Assembly (NCBI GenBank): GCA_900313545.1
Contig: OMRS01000284.1
Span: 1-26,720, forward strand
Length of the DNA: 26,720 nt
DNA from: an uncultured Eubacteriales bacterium
GTDB lineage: Bacteria > Bacillota_A > Clostridia > Christensenellales > Aristaeellaceae
Reading direction: 5' to 3'
Of the stretch, positions 14,624 through 22,400 are shown one piece after another; position 1 is the first letter of the stretch, and each line of letters begins with the position of its first letter. The notes beneath the pieces were generated by a model that made no database searches, was not told the origin of the DNA, and worked only from the letters and a program-made list of their open reading frames with translations. A program made the position numbers and the translations under genes.

Positions 14624-15310
14624 TTACTTCTGCTGGCTCTGCGGAGCTGTTTCCAGATCCCGGGAGGTCAGGTCAAAGTAGATCAGGGGACGGATCATGT
14701 AGTTGGTAGTAAACTGGACACCGCCGCACTTCATGACGCCGCCGCTGGCAGCGATGTATGAAGCTTTATCATAGTGCTCCCAGCTGGGGTTGCGGGCCCA
14801 ATAATGGGTTGCAGGAGCGAACTTCTTGCTGACATAGACACCCTGTGCCGTGCAGTACGGGGTGGCCGTGGCGCGCCGGTCGGGATGGTCGACAAAAATC
14901 CGCAGAGCATCCTGACAGGTGATCAGGGTGACGGGATCTGCCGTGACAGCGGGTTCATACTTGGTGGTGAGTTCCTTGGTGATGATGCACTTCTTGTCCT
15001 CATCGGTGAAGGCGGCATTGTAGAAGTTGTCGTTGAGCCAGGCACGCAGAGTGGATTTCTCCCAGGAACACTTGCCGGTGGACGTGGAATAGGGACCGAC
15101 GTCCAGCCCGTACTGGCTGATCATCATGGCCTCATTGCCGTTGATTTCCAGTATGCGCCATTCAATGGGCTCGGGACCGTTGTCGATGACATTGTCCTGC
15201 TCATAATGGCCAAAATAAACGTGATCGCCCGCCTGAACAGCCAGACCGGAGGCCAGTGCAAGGGTCATGACGAGAGCGGCGATACAGACTGTCAGCCACT
15301 TTTTCTTCAT
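14624..15310 (-). CDS. Secreted DUF6273-domain protein
   Basis: The product is 228 residues. Residues 1-27 form a signal peptide ending AVQA. The mature protein is one DUF6273-type domain: it opens with VYFGHYEQDNVIDNGPEPIEWRIL, continues with WEKSTLRAWLNDNFYNAAFTDEDKKCI, and ends with the HYWARNPSW and NYMIRPLIYFDL segments. These are the usual landmarks of this domain, whose biochemical role is not known; it is common in secreted proteins of gut Clostridia. It has its own promoter and terminator. The ribosome site (AAGGAAA) is about twelve bases from the ATG, longer than usual. A closer ATG would read a different frame with no protein-like product. It is a relative of the broken gene at 6038-7083. 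Confidence 0.85.
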   Translation of the reverse strand: MKKKWLTVCIAALVMTLALASGLAVQAGDHVYFGHYEQDNVIDNGPEPIEWRILEINGNEAMMISQYGLDVGPYSTSTGKCSWEKSTLRAWLNDNFYNAAFTDEDKKCIITKELTTKYEPAVTADPVTLITCQDALRIFVDHPDRRATATPYCTAQGVYVSKKFAPATHYWARNPSWEHYDKASYIAASGGVMKCGGVQFTTNYMIRPLIYFDLTSRDLETAPQSQQK

Positions 15311-15350
15311 AATGGGTCATTTTCCTTTCTGATATATGAAATCAGGAGGA

Positions 15351-15379
15351 ATGGTAGCACAGTCTCCGAACCTGTGCAA
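15351..15379 (-). promoter_or_regulatory. Promoter of the secreted DUF6273 gene
   Basis: On the minus strand TTGCAC (15374-15379) and TACCAT (15351-15356) are 17 bases apart, 40 bases before the start codon. Confidence 0.6.
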
Positions 15380-15880
15380 GGGGTGGCTTGAAATTGACAG
15401 ATAAAACAGATGATGGTATGGATACCGTCTGCCCCCTTCCGCCCGAATCCCGGCACTTCCGGATCAGGTGAGCTTCCCGGGGCGGCTCCTCTGACTTGCG
15501 GCAGACGGGATGTGGCAGAAGACCGCTGGATTCATCATCCCTCAGGTCAGATTCCTCATGGATCAGGAAGGACTGCGCCGGCAGGGAGCGGGTCCCGGGC
15601 AAATGAATTCTTTTCAGCAACTGACCGGCAATCATTCTGAGCAGGATGCGGTTTGAGCGGACCGTCAGCAGATCGCATGCCGGATGGCATGCCGGGTGTG
15701 ACCGGAACGCGTGCCTGAAGATGAGGAGGAACCGGTATGCGGGCACAGATCGCCTGCTCCTGTGATGCAGGATGCCGCAGCGGCCGGGATGACCCCGGAA
15801 AGGGACGTGACGGGGCATGCAGAGCCTGCTCAAATGGAAGGAGACGGAGATTCCGCGGGACGACAGAGGGGGAAGCCGTC
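15380..15880. other. 500-base region without a supported gene
   Basis: The region separates the divergent DUF6273 and cmk units. An ATG at 15737 has AGGAGG seven bases upstream and opens a 121-codon frame. Its product is rich in R, G and C, resembles no family known to me, and runs out of frame into cmk, so I do not call it a gene. A 9-base direct repeat (GCATGCCGG) occurs at 15675-15683 and 15687-15695. The region may contain remnants of a lost gene. Confidence 0.4.
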
Positions 15881-15909
15881 TTGCGGAAAAGGATAAGCGC
15901 TTGTATAAT
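15881..15909 (+). promoter_or_regulatory. Promoter of the cmk-plsC-ispH-rpsA cluster
   Basis: TTGCGG (15881-15886) and a perfect TATAAT (15904-15909) are exactly 17 bases apart. Transcription would start near 15916, 26 bases before cmk. Confidence 0.78.
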
Positions 15910-15941
15910 GTGCCGGATATTATGGAAAGAAGGACCTGATT

Positions 15942-16616
15942 ATGCCAATGAATATTGCGCTGGATGGCCCGGTGGGCGCCGGGAAATCCACCATTTCAGA
16001 TATGGTTGCCCAAAGGCTGGGCATTCTGCACCTGGATACCGGGGCCATGTACCGGGCTGCCGGACTGCTTGCGCTGCGTACGGGCTGCAATCTGGAGGAT
16101 GAAGCTGCGTGCACACGCCTGGTGGAGAACATGAAGCTGAGCGTGGCCTATAAGGACGGGCTGCAGCAGACTCTGCTGGAAGGGGAGGACGTCTCCGGCA
16201 GCATCCGCACGCCTGAGGTGTCCATGGCCGCCTCGGCCATTTCACGCTGGGGAGGTGTCCGCAGACGGATGGTGGCCCTTCAGCAGGAACTTGCCTCACT
16301 GGCGGACATGCTCATCGACGGCCGGGACATCGGCCTGCGCGTCCTGCCGGAGGCCAGGGTCAAGGTGTACCTGACCGCAGAGGATACGGAGCGTGCCAGA
16401 CGGCGCACCCTTCAGATGAAGGAATCCGGGGTTCCTGCGGATTATGAACAGGTGCTCCGTGAACTGCGGGAGCGGGACTGGCAGGACATGCACAGGGAGG
16501 CGGATCCGCTGCAGGTGGCCCCGGGGGCAGTTGTGGTGGACAGCACGAACATGTCCATGGAGGAAGTGGCGGAAACAATCGCAAGGATGGCAAGGAAAGC
16601 ATATGGAAGAGAATGA
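15942..16616 (+). CDS. cmk: Cytidylate kinase
   Basis: The product is 224 residues, normal for bacterial CMP kinase. It phosphorylates CMP and dCMP with ATP, recycling nucleotides from lipid and RNA turnover. The P-loop GPVGAGKST is at residues 9-17. LDTGAMYRAAG and the segment AASAISRWGGVRRRMVALQ form the CMP-binding part, and DGRDIG is the family motif. VYLTAEDTERARRR corresponds to the lid. GAAAGAAGGA lies seven bases before the ATG. It is the first gene of the cluster and its end overlaps plsC by 14 bases. The order cmk, plsC, ispH, rpsA is a conserved clostridial cluster. Confidence 0.96.
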   Translation: MPMNIALDGPVGAGKSTISDMVAQRLGILHLDTGAMYRAAGLLALRTGCNLEDEAACTRLVENMKLSVAYKDGLQQTLLEGEDVSGSIRTPEVSMAASAISRWGGVRRRMVALQQELASLADMLIDGRDIGLRVLPEARVKVYLTAEDTERARRRTLQMKESGVPADYEQVLRELRERDWQDMHREADPLQVAPGAVVVDSTNMSMEEVAETIARMARKAYGRE

Positions 16617-17268
16617 AAAGAAAAAAACGCCGGAACCGGTGGTAAAGAAAAAATCCCTGCTGTACAGCATCGTGCGGGTGCTGTATCTCATTATCGCCAA
16701 GCTGTTTTTCTTCATAAGGATTGACGGAAGGGAAAATATCCCTGCAGACCAGGCATGTATTCTCATGGCCAACCATCAGAGCGTGCTGGATCCCCTGACC
16801 CTGGCTCTGTGCTGCCCGGACCGGCAGATCTACTTCATGGGAAAGAAAGAGCTGTTTCAAAAAAAGTTCTTCGGGAACATCCTGCGGAGGGTGCACGCCT
16901 TTCCGGTGGACCGGGGGAACCTGGATATGAACGCAGTGCGGACCGCCATGTCCATACTGCGCAGCGGGGAAACCCTGGGAATTTTCCCTGAGGGAACCCG
17001 CTCCAGAACCGGGTATATGGGCCCGCTGCTGGGCGGGGCTTCCCTGCTGGCCATCAAGAGCGCATGCCCGGTGGTGCCGATCTATATTGAAGGCAGATAC
17101 TGGATTTTTCATCCCATGCGCGTGCATATCGGCCGCCCCATCGAGATGGCGGACCTGCTGGCGGGCCGGATCAACCGGGAGACCGGAGAGGTCATGACAG
17201 GCAGGATGCAGGATGCGTTCCTTCACCTGTCTGGAGGCAAATGTCTCCCGCCCCCGGAGAAGCCGTAA
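16603..17268 (+). CDS. plsC: 1-acyl-sn-glycerol-3-phosphate acyltransferase
   Basis: The product is 221 residues. It adds the second acyl chain in phosphatidic acid synthesis at the inner face of the membrane. A basic, lysine-rich N-terminus leads into a hydrophobic helix (about residues 19-39). The catalytic NHQSVLDP contains the H-x4-D pair (H58, D63). FPEGTR at 128-133 binds the glycerol phosphate, and VVPIYIEG is the fourth conserved block. AAGGAAAG precedes ATG 16603, which overlaps the end of cmk in another frame, so translation is likely coupled. No sign of an extra domain. Confidence 0.94.
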   Translation: MEENEKKKTPEPVVKKKSLLYSIVRVLYLIIAKLFFFIRIDGRENIPADQACILMANHQSVLDPLTLALCCPDRQIYFMGKKELFQKKFFGNILRRVHAFPVDRGNLDMNAVRTAMSILRSGETLGIFPEGTRSRTGYMGPLLGGASLLAIKSACPVVPIYIEGRYWIFHPMRVHIGRPIEMADLLAGRINRETGEVMTGRMQDAFLHLSGGKCLPPPEKP

Positions 17269-17331
17269 AATTATTTTTTTCGGCAGGAATTGTCAGATTC
17301 ACGCAGAAGTGATATAAGAAGGATGTTTGGA

Positions 17332-18189
17332 ATGAGAATCATCATTGGAGAGCATGCCGGATTCTGCTTTGGCGTCAAGCGCGCCGATGAAACCGCATTT
17401 GCCTGTGCGCAGGAAAAGCTCAATGCCGTGACGCTGGGCCCCCTGATCCACAATCCCCAGGAGGTGGAGCGCCTGCGCAGGGCGGGAATCCCCAGCGTGG
17501 AGTCGGTGGATGAGGTTGGGGACGGACAGACGATGATTATCCGCTCCCATGGCGTGGCACCGTCCGTGTACGAGCAGGCCAGGGCGCGCGGTCTCTCCGT
17601 GATCGATGCCACCTGCCCCCATGTGGCCAGAATCCATGATCTGGTGGCCCGTTACAGCGAACAGGGTGATACGGTCATCATCGTGGGCGAGGCGGACCAT
17701 CCCGAGGTACGGGGAATCGCCGGATGGGCAAAGGGGCCGGTACTGATGATTCCGGATGCGGAAACAGCGGCAAGCATCCCTGTTCCCGACCGGGCGCTGG
17801 TGATCGCGCAGACCACCCTTCGGGAGGAAAGCTTCCAGAGGGTGCTTGAAGTGCTTGAACCCCGCATCCGGGAGATGACGGTCAGAAAGACGATCTGCGG
17901 TGCCACGGAGCACCGCCAGGAGGAAGCCCGGCAGCTGGCAAGGACAGCGGATGTCATGGTGATTGTGGGCGGCAAGAACAGCTCAAACACCACCAAGCTG
18001 GCGGAGACCTGCAGAAGTCTGTGCAGACGCTCCTATCTTGCGGAGGTCCCGGAGGACCTGCGCGGGGAGATGTTCAGGAATGCCGTCACTGTGGGAGTGA
18101 CCGCCGGCGCATCGACGCCGCAGTGGCTGCTGGATCAGGTGGTCGACCGGATCAGGAGCCTTGATGAAGGTGTTGACAGCGAAAGCTGA
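17332..18189 (+). CDS. ispH: 4-hydroxy-3-methylbut-2-enyl diphosphate reductase
   Basis: The product is 285 residues. It carries out the last step of the MEP pathway, giving isopentenyl and dimethylallyl diphosphate. The three cysteines that hold the iron-sulphur cluster are C12 (AGFCFGV), C95 (DATCPHV) and C189 (KTICGAT). IIRSHGVAP and GKNSSNTTKL supply substrate-binding histidine and serine/threonine/asparagine residues, and VTAGASTPQWL is the C-terminal signature. I chose ATG 17332 because AGAAGG lies nine bases upstream; ATG 17323 abuts that site. It follows plsC by 63 bases. In many Clostridia IspH is fused to ribosomal protein S1. Here the two are adjacent but separate: its TGA at 18187-18189 is followed after 56 bases by the rpsA start. 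Confidence 0.97.
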   Translation: MRIIIGEHAGFCFGVKRADETAFACAQEKLNAVTLGPLIHNPQEVERLRRAGIPSVESVDEVGDGQTMIIRSHGVAPSVYEQARARGLSVIDATCPHVARIHDLVARYSEQGDTVIIVGEADHPEVRGIAGWAKGPVLMIPDAETAASIPVPDRALVIAQTTLREESFQRVLEVLEPRIREMTVRKTICGATEHRQEEARQLARTADVMVIVGGKNSSNTTKLAETCRSLCRRSYLAEVPEDLRGEMFRNAVTVGVTAGASTPQWLLDQVVDRIRSLDEGVDSES

Positions 18190-18245
18190 TGACATATAGA
18201 TATGCATTTGCAGGAAATGCGGATGCAGGAGGAGGAAGTATTGAT

Positions 18246-19406
18246 ATGAACGACATGGAAAAGAACCAGGTCCCCGAGGGCGGCGAAGATTTTGCTGCGA
18301 TGCTGGAAGAAACGATGATCAAACCGAAGACCGGACTGATTATCAAAGGTGTTATTGCTCAGGTTAACGACGACGGTGTGGTGGTCAGTATGCCCGGCAA
18401 GGCAGACGGCTTCATCAAGAACAGCGATCTGGTCAATAAGGATTACAAGGTGGATGACGAGATCGAGGCCGAGGTCGTCAAGCTGAACGATGGCGAGGGA
18501 TATATTATCCTTTCCGAGCGCAAAGTCATGGCCAACAAGAACTGGGAGAAGCTGGTTGCTGAACATGATACCGGCGCCTGCGTGGAAGCGGTTGGCCGCG
18601 AGGCCGTCAATGGTGGCCTGATTGCAGACGTTATGGGTGTGCGTGCTTTCATTCCTGCGTCCCATCTGTCCCGCCGTTATGTCGAGAACATTGCCGAGTT
18701 TGTCGGCAAGCAGATGATGGTCAAGATCATCGAGATCGACAAGAGCAAGCACCGCATCGTGGCCAGCCGCAAGGCCTACCTCAACGACGAGAAGAAGAAG
18801 GTCTGGGACAACATCGAGAAGGACCAGGTGGTCAAGGGCACCGTCCGCCGTCTGGCCGACTTTGGCGCCTTTGTGGACATCGGCGGCGTGGACGGTCTGG
18901 TTCATGTGACCGATCTGGCCTGGTACAGGGTGAAGCATCCTTCTGATGTGGTGACCCCCGGACAGGAAGTCATGGTCAAGATCATCAATGTGGACAAGGA
19001 CAAGGAGCGCATCCAGCTGAGCATGAAGGCGCTGCAGCCCCAGCCCTGGGAGACGGCCGACGAGCGGTATCCCGTGGGCTCCATCGTGGAGGGCAAGGTT
19101 GTCCGCATCACCACCTTCGGCGCCTTTGTGGAGCTGGAGCCCGGCCTTGACGGACTGGTTCACATCTCCCAGTGCGCCCTCAAGCGCATTGCCAAGGTGG
19201 AAGACGCGGTTCAGGTCGGCCAGACCGTGCGCGTGAAGGTGCTCAAGGTGGACAAGGAAGCCAAGAGGATCAGCCTTTCTATCCGTGAAGCCCTGACCGA
19301 AGAAGTCGATTACAATGCCGAAGTGCAGGGACTCGACTTTGAAGATGCCGGCGTCCCCTCTGAGGAGGAAGCCGCGGCACCGGTTGAGGAGACTCCCGCC
19401 GAGTAA
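18246..19406 (+). CDS. rpsA: Ribosomal protein S1 homologue with four S1 domains
   Basis: The product is 386 residues. Four S1 RNA-binding domains lie at about residues 30-93, 108-176, 193-262 and 278-348. The third and fourth show the cleanest motif (FGAFVDIGGVDGLVH and FGAFVELEPGLDGLVH). An acidic tail rich in E and A follows. This four-domain form is typical of low-GC Gram-positive relatives, while proteobacterial S1 has six. It binds mRNA and may aid initiation. ATG 18246 follows a strong GGAGGAGGAAG. An ATG at 18189 overlapping the ispH stop would add 19 residues unlike S1, and I reject it. A strong terminator closes the cluster. Confidence 0.94.
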   Translation: MNDMEKNQVPEGGEDFAAMLEETMIKPKTGLIIKGVIAQVNDDGVVVSMPGKADGFIKNSDLVNKDYKVDDEIEAEVVKLNDGEGYIILSERKVMANKNWEKLVAEHDTGACVEAVGREAVNGGLIADVMGVRAFIPASHLSRRYVENIAEFVGKQMMVKIIEIDKSKHRIVASRKAYLNDEKKKVWDNIEKDQVVKGTVRRLADFGAFVDIGGVDGLVHVTDLAWYRVKHPSDVVTPGQEVMVKIINVDKDKERIQLSMKALQPQPWETADERYPVGSIVEGKVVRITTFGAFVELEPGLDGLVHISQCALKRIAKVEDAVQVGQTVRVKVLKVDKEAKRISLSIREALTEEVDYNAEVQGLDFEDAGVPSEEEAAAPVEETPAE

Positions 19407-19423
19407 TTCCCGGATAACCATCC

Positions 19424-19453
19424 GCACCGGAGAGAAATCTCCGGTGCTTTTTT
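19424..19453 (+). terminator. Terminator of the cmk-rpsA cluster
   Basis: A 10-bp stem (GCACCGGAGA with TCTCCGGTGC) with a GAAA tetraloop is followed by six T. Confidence 0.95.
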
Positions 19454-19527
19454 CGTCTGTGCGGGCATGCGGCGGACGGAGGAAGGGACAATTGGAGCGG
19501 AAAGGTGCATATGTGGAACCGGACAAG

Positions 19528-19556
19528 TTGACTTTAATGGGGGTCTGGGGTATGAT
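19528..19556 (+). promoter_or_regulatory. Promoter of the ftsH unit
   Basis: TTGACT (19528-19533) and TATGAT (19551-19556) are exactly 17 bases apart, 45 bases before the ftsH start. Confidence 0.75.
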
Positions 19557-19601
19557 TTCCCGGAAATCATAAAGGAAGATATTTCCGGAAAGGAGCGCTG
19601 C

Positions 19602-21536
19602 ATGCATGAAAAAAAGCATCCAAACCGGCCGCTGATGATCTATTATGTGATCGCGCTGGTGGTGGTGATGCTGCTCAATGCGCTGCTGTTCCCCAGAATA
19701 GAGCGCTACAGTATCAAACAGGTGGAGTATTCCGAGTTCCTTGAGATGCTCAAGGAAGGCGAGCTGGAAAAGGTGGAGATCAACGAGAAACAGATCGCCT
19801 TTACTCCCAAGGCAAATTCCAAAAAACTGGTCCCGGATGAAAAGATCACCTACTATACGACCAACCGGGTGGACGGGGATGACAAACTTGTGGACCGTCT
19901 GGTGGAGTCCGGCGTCGTGTTCGGACAGGTGGTCCCGGAGGAAATGAGCCCCATCATCTCCTTCCTCATCAGCTGGGTTCTCCCCCTGGTGATCTTCTAC
20001 GGAGTCGGCTCCCTGATGTTCCGCAGGCTGGGGACGCGGCTGGGCGGCAACAGCATGAGCTTTGGCAAGAGCAATGCCAAGATCTATGTGGAGGCCCAGA
20101 CCGGCAAGACCTTTGCGGATGTGGCCGGGGAGGACGAGGCCAAGGAGGCGCTCAAGGAAATCGTGGATTTCCTGCATGACCCCGGCAAGTACCGGGATAT
20201 CGGCGCGCGCCTGCCCAAGGGCGCGCTGCTGGTGGGCCCTCCCGGAACCGGCAAGACCCTGCTGGCCAAGGCGGTCGCCGGCGAAGCCAAGGTACCCTTC
20301 TTCTCCATCTCCGGCTCGGAGTTTGTGGAGATGTTTGTGGGCATGGGCGCCGCCCGCGTGCGCGATCTGTTCAAGCAGGCCGGGGATAAAGCCCCCTGCA
20401 TCGTGTTTATCGATGAGATCGATGCCATCGGCAAGCGCAGGGACGTGAGCGGCTATGGCGGAAATGACGAACGCGAACAGACCCTCAACCAGCTGCTCAC
20501 CGAAATGGACGGATTTGACGCCGGAAAGGGCGTGGTGATCCTGGCGGCCACCAACCGTCCGGAGATTCTGGACAAGGCCCTGCTGCGGCCCGGACGCTTT
20601 GACCGGAGGATTCCGGTGGAGCTGCCGGACCTGGCCGGACGCGAGGCTATCCTCAGGGTGCATTCCAAGGATGTCAAGACGGTGGAGGGCATCGACTATA
20701 CCCAGGTGGCCCGGGCAACCAGCGGCTGCTCGGGCGCCGAGCTGGCCAACATCATCAATGAGGCGGCCATCGCGGCGGTCAAGGACGGACGCACCGCCGT
20801 GACCCAGCGGGACATGGAAGAGGCGATTGAAACCGTCATTGCCGGATATCAGCGCAAGAACGCCGTGGTTTCCCAGAAGGACAAGCTGACGGTGTCCTAT
20901 CATGAAATCGGACACGCCCTGGTGGCGGCCAAGCTGAAGAACACCGCTCCCGTGCAGAAGATCACCATTGTTCCCCGCACCAGCGGAGCCCTCGGCTATA
21001 CCATGCAGGTGGATGAGGAAGAGCGGCTGCTCATGACCCGCGAACAGATCCTCGAGCAGATCACCACCCTGTGCGGCGGACGCGCGGCGGAGGCCCTGAT
21101 CTTCCAGCGCATCACCAGCGGCGCGAGCAATGATATCGAGCGGGCCACCAAGCTGGCCAGAACCATGATTACGCGCCTTGGCATGAGCGAAACCTTTGGC
21201 ATGATGGCCCTGGAGACGCAGACCGGCCAGTTTGTCAGCGGGGATGCCCAGCTGGTGTGCTCGGATGAGACGGCGGCCAAGGTGGATGCCGAGGTCCGGG
21301 AAATCATCGCCAAATGCTACCAGGCGGCGTACCAGATCCTCAGCGACAACAAGGACAAGCTGCATGAGGCGGCAAAGGTGCTGCTGGACAAGGAAACCAT
21401 TACCGGCATGGAGTTTATGGCCATCCTTGCTCCCAATCAGCTGCCGGAGACCGCGGGACCGGACAGCGAACCCGGGACCGGGGAGCCTCCCGAGAACCTT
21501 TCGGATACCAGCATGGACGGCGTGGACATCAAGTAA
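19602..21536 (+). CDS. ftsH: ATP-dependent zinc metalloprotease FtsH
   Basis: The product is 644 residues. This hexameric membrane protease extracts and degrades misfolded membrane proteins and some cytosolic regulators. Two membrane helices (about residues 10-28 and 108-128) flank an outer domain of roughly 80 residues. The AAA module has Walker A GPPGTGKT (212-219), Walker B VFIDEID and the second region of homology ([22 protein letters not shown]). The zinc site is HEIGH (434-438), with the H-E-x-x-H residues intact although the third residue is I rather than the common A. ATG 19602 follows AAGGAGCG. After it come a hairpin and, in the same direction, an unknown membrane protein and an Hsp70-like ATPase. 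Confidence 0.97.
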   Translation: MHEKKHPNRPLMIYYVIALVVVMLLNALLFPRIERYSIKQVEYSEFLEMLKEGELEKVEINEKQIAFTPKANSKKLVPDEKITYYTTNRVDGDDKLVDRLVESGVVFGQVVPEEMSPIISFLISWVLPLVIFYGVGSLMFRRLGTRLGGNSMSFGKSNAKIYVEAQTGKTFADVAGEDEAKEALKEIVDFLHDPGKYRDIGARLPKGALLVGPPGTGKTLLAKAVAGEAKVPFFSISGSEFVEMFVGMGAARVRDLFKQAGDKAPCIVFIDEIDAIGKRRDVSGYGGNDEREQTLNQLLTEMDGFDAGKGVVILAATNRPEILDKALLRPGRFDRRIPVELPDLAGREAILRVHSKDVKTVEGIDYTQVARATSGCSGAELANIINEAAIAAVKDGRTAVTQRDMEEAIETVIAGYQRKNAVVSQKDKLTVSYHEIGHALVAAKLKNTAPVQKITIVPRTSGALGYTMQVDEEERLLMTREQILEQITTLCGGRAAEALIFQRITSGASNDIERATKLARTMITRLGMSETFGMMALETQTGQFVSGDAQLVCSDETAAKVDAEVREIIAKCYQAAYQILSDNKDKLHEAAKVLLDKETITGMEFMAILAPNQLPETAGPDSEPGTGEPPENLSDTSMDGVDIK

Positions 21537-21540
21537 ACAT

Positions 21541-21569
21541 TCAGCCCCGCACCACAAGTGCGGGGCTGA
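21541..21569 (+). terminator. Hairpin after ftsH, weak terminator or attenuator
   Basis: A perfect 12-bp stem (TCAGCCCCGCAC with GTGCGGGGCTGA) and 5-nt loop are followed only by TTTG. With no long T-run and no clear promoter before the next gene at 21587, it probably lowers rather than stops expression of the downstream genes. Confidence 0.7.
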
Positions 21570-21586
21570 TTTGAAAGGAAGAAAAC

Positions 21587-22375
21587 ATGGATGCACAGCA
21601 GGCTTTTGAAAACTACGAAAAGGAGCTCCGAAGAGAGCTGAGCACCGCCGCGACGGTGGACGCCGCCAGGGGAAGCATCCGTCTGATCCTGGAGCGCATC
21701 AGCGCTGACTGCATCGAGTCTGAAGAGGGACAGGATGCACGGGACCGCAGGCGCGCGGCCATGGCGCTGGTGCGACAGTCCCAGGGGCTGCTCAGTGCCT
21801 GCACCTCCAGTGCCGAGGTGGTCATGGAGAATGAGAAGCCGGATGACATGGCGCGGTTTCTGCGGCTGGCCGGTCTGGCCTGCCTGCTGATCCCTGTGGT
21901 GACGGAGGCCGTGGGCGGCAGGTTCGTGGCTGCTCTGCTGACCGTCGCGGGCGCGGCGGTGATGCTGGCCGGCGGGCGTGAAAAGGCCCCCGGCGTACAG
22001 GCCCGCTCCAGGGTAATGGTGGACCCGGAGATCGGCTGCAGGGAGGTTCTGCAGCTGTGCAAGGCGGCGGACGTGCTGTGCAGCGACCTGCAGCTCATCG
22101 AAAGGGAAAGCGGGCTGCGCCAGAGCGAGGAAACGGGGGACGCCCTGCTGAGTCTTTTGTCAACGCTGCTGGAAAGCGGGGATGAGGACAGCCGCACCCT
22201 GGCCGGCCAGGCCATGAAGGAGCTGGGCATGCAGGCGGTTCCCTACAGCACGGATGCGCAGGAGGCCTTTGATGTGCTGCCGACCCGGGGAGAGACCCGG
22301 ACCGTGAGGCCGGCCATTGCCAGAGAAGGAAAAGTGCTCAGGCGCGGTCTTGCGGTCATGCACGGGCAGTCGTGA
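21587..22375 (+). CDS. Two-helix membrane protein of unknown function, partner of the Hsp70-like gene
   Basis: The product is 262 residues. Residues 1-85 are charged and mostly helical (ENYEKELRRELS, SIRLILERISAD, DRRRAAMALVRQS), with coiled-coil character. Two membrane helices form a hairpin at about 92-108 and 112-130. A cytosolic C-terminal domain (about 131-262) is again helical (EVLQLCKAADVLCSDLQLIERESGL, LLSLLSTLLESGDEDSRTLAGQAMKELG). Both ends should face the cytoplasm. I recognise no enzyme motif and no sequence family. GGAAGAAAAC precedes the ATG. The next gene, the Hsp70-like ATPase, begins 25 bases downstream, so they are almost certainly cotranscribed. The long helices could act like a nucleotide-exchange or docking factor for that ATPase, by analogy with GrpE; this is speculation. 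Confidence 0.82.
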   Translation: MDAQQAFENYEKELRRELSTAATVDAARGSIRLILERISADCIESEEGQDARDRRRAAMALVRQSQGLLSACTSSAEVVMENEKPDDMARFLRLAGLACLLIPVVTEAVGGRFVAALLTVAGAAVMLAGGREKAPGVQARSRVMVDPEIGCREVLQLCKAADVLCSDLQLIERESGLRQSEETGDALLSLLSTLLESGDEDSRTLAGQAMKELGMQAVPYSTDAQEAFDVLPTRGETRTVRPAIAREGKVLRRGLAVMHGQS

Positions 22376-22400
22376 CGCATTTCCCTCAGGAGGAGAAAAG

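Noticed and set aside
15675..15695. 9-base direct repeat as an attachment site or CRISPR-like unit
   Set aside because: There are only two copies, no integrase or cas gene is near, and the spacing is too short.
15342..15833. Minus-strand frame of 163 codons in the gap before cmk
   Set aside because: It is rich in R, H, P and S, has no good ribosome site, overlaps the promoter of the DUF6273 gene and resembles nothing known to me.
17290..17318. TTGTCA-17-TATAAG before ispH as an internal promoter
   Set aside because: Transcription would start near 17325, downstream of the ribosome site needed for the chosen ispH start, so it is likely a chance match.
18189..18245. ATG overlapping the ispH stop as the rpsA start
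   Set aside because: It has no ribosome site of its own, the added residues do not look like S1, and a very strong site precedes ATG 18246.
18135..21596. A very long open frame on the minus strand opposite rpsA and ftsH (over 1100 codons)
   Set aside because: It lies exactly opposite two well-identified genes, has no family resemblance and is rich in H, G and L as expected from the reverse of biased codons.
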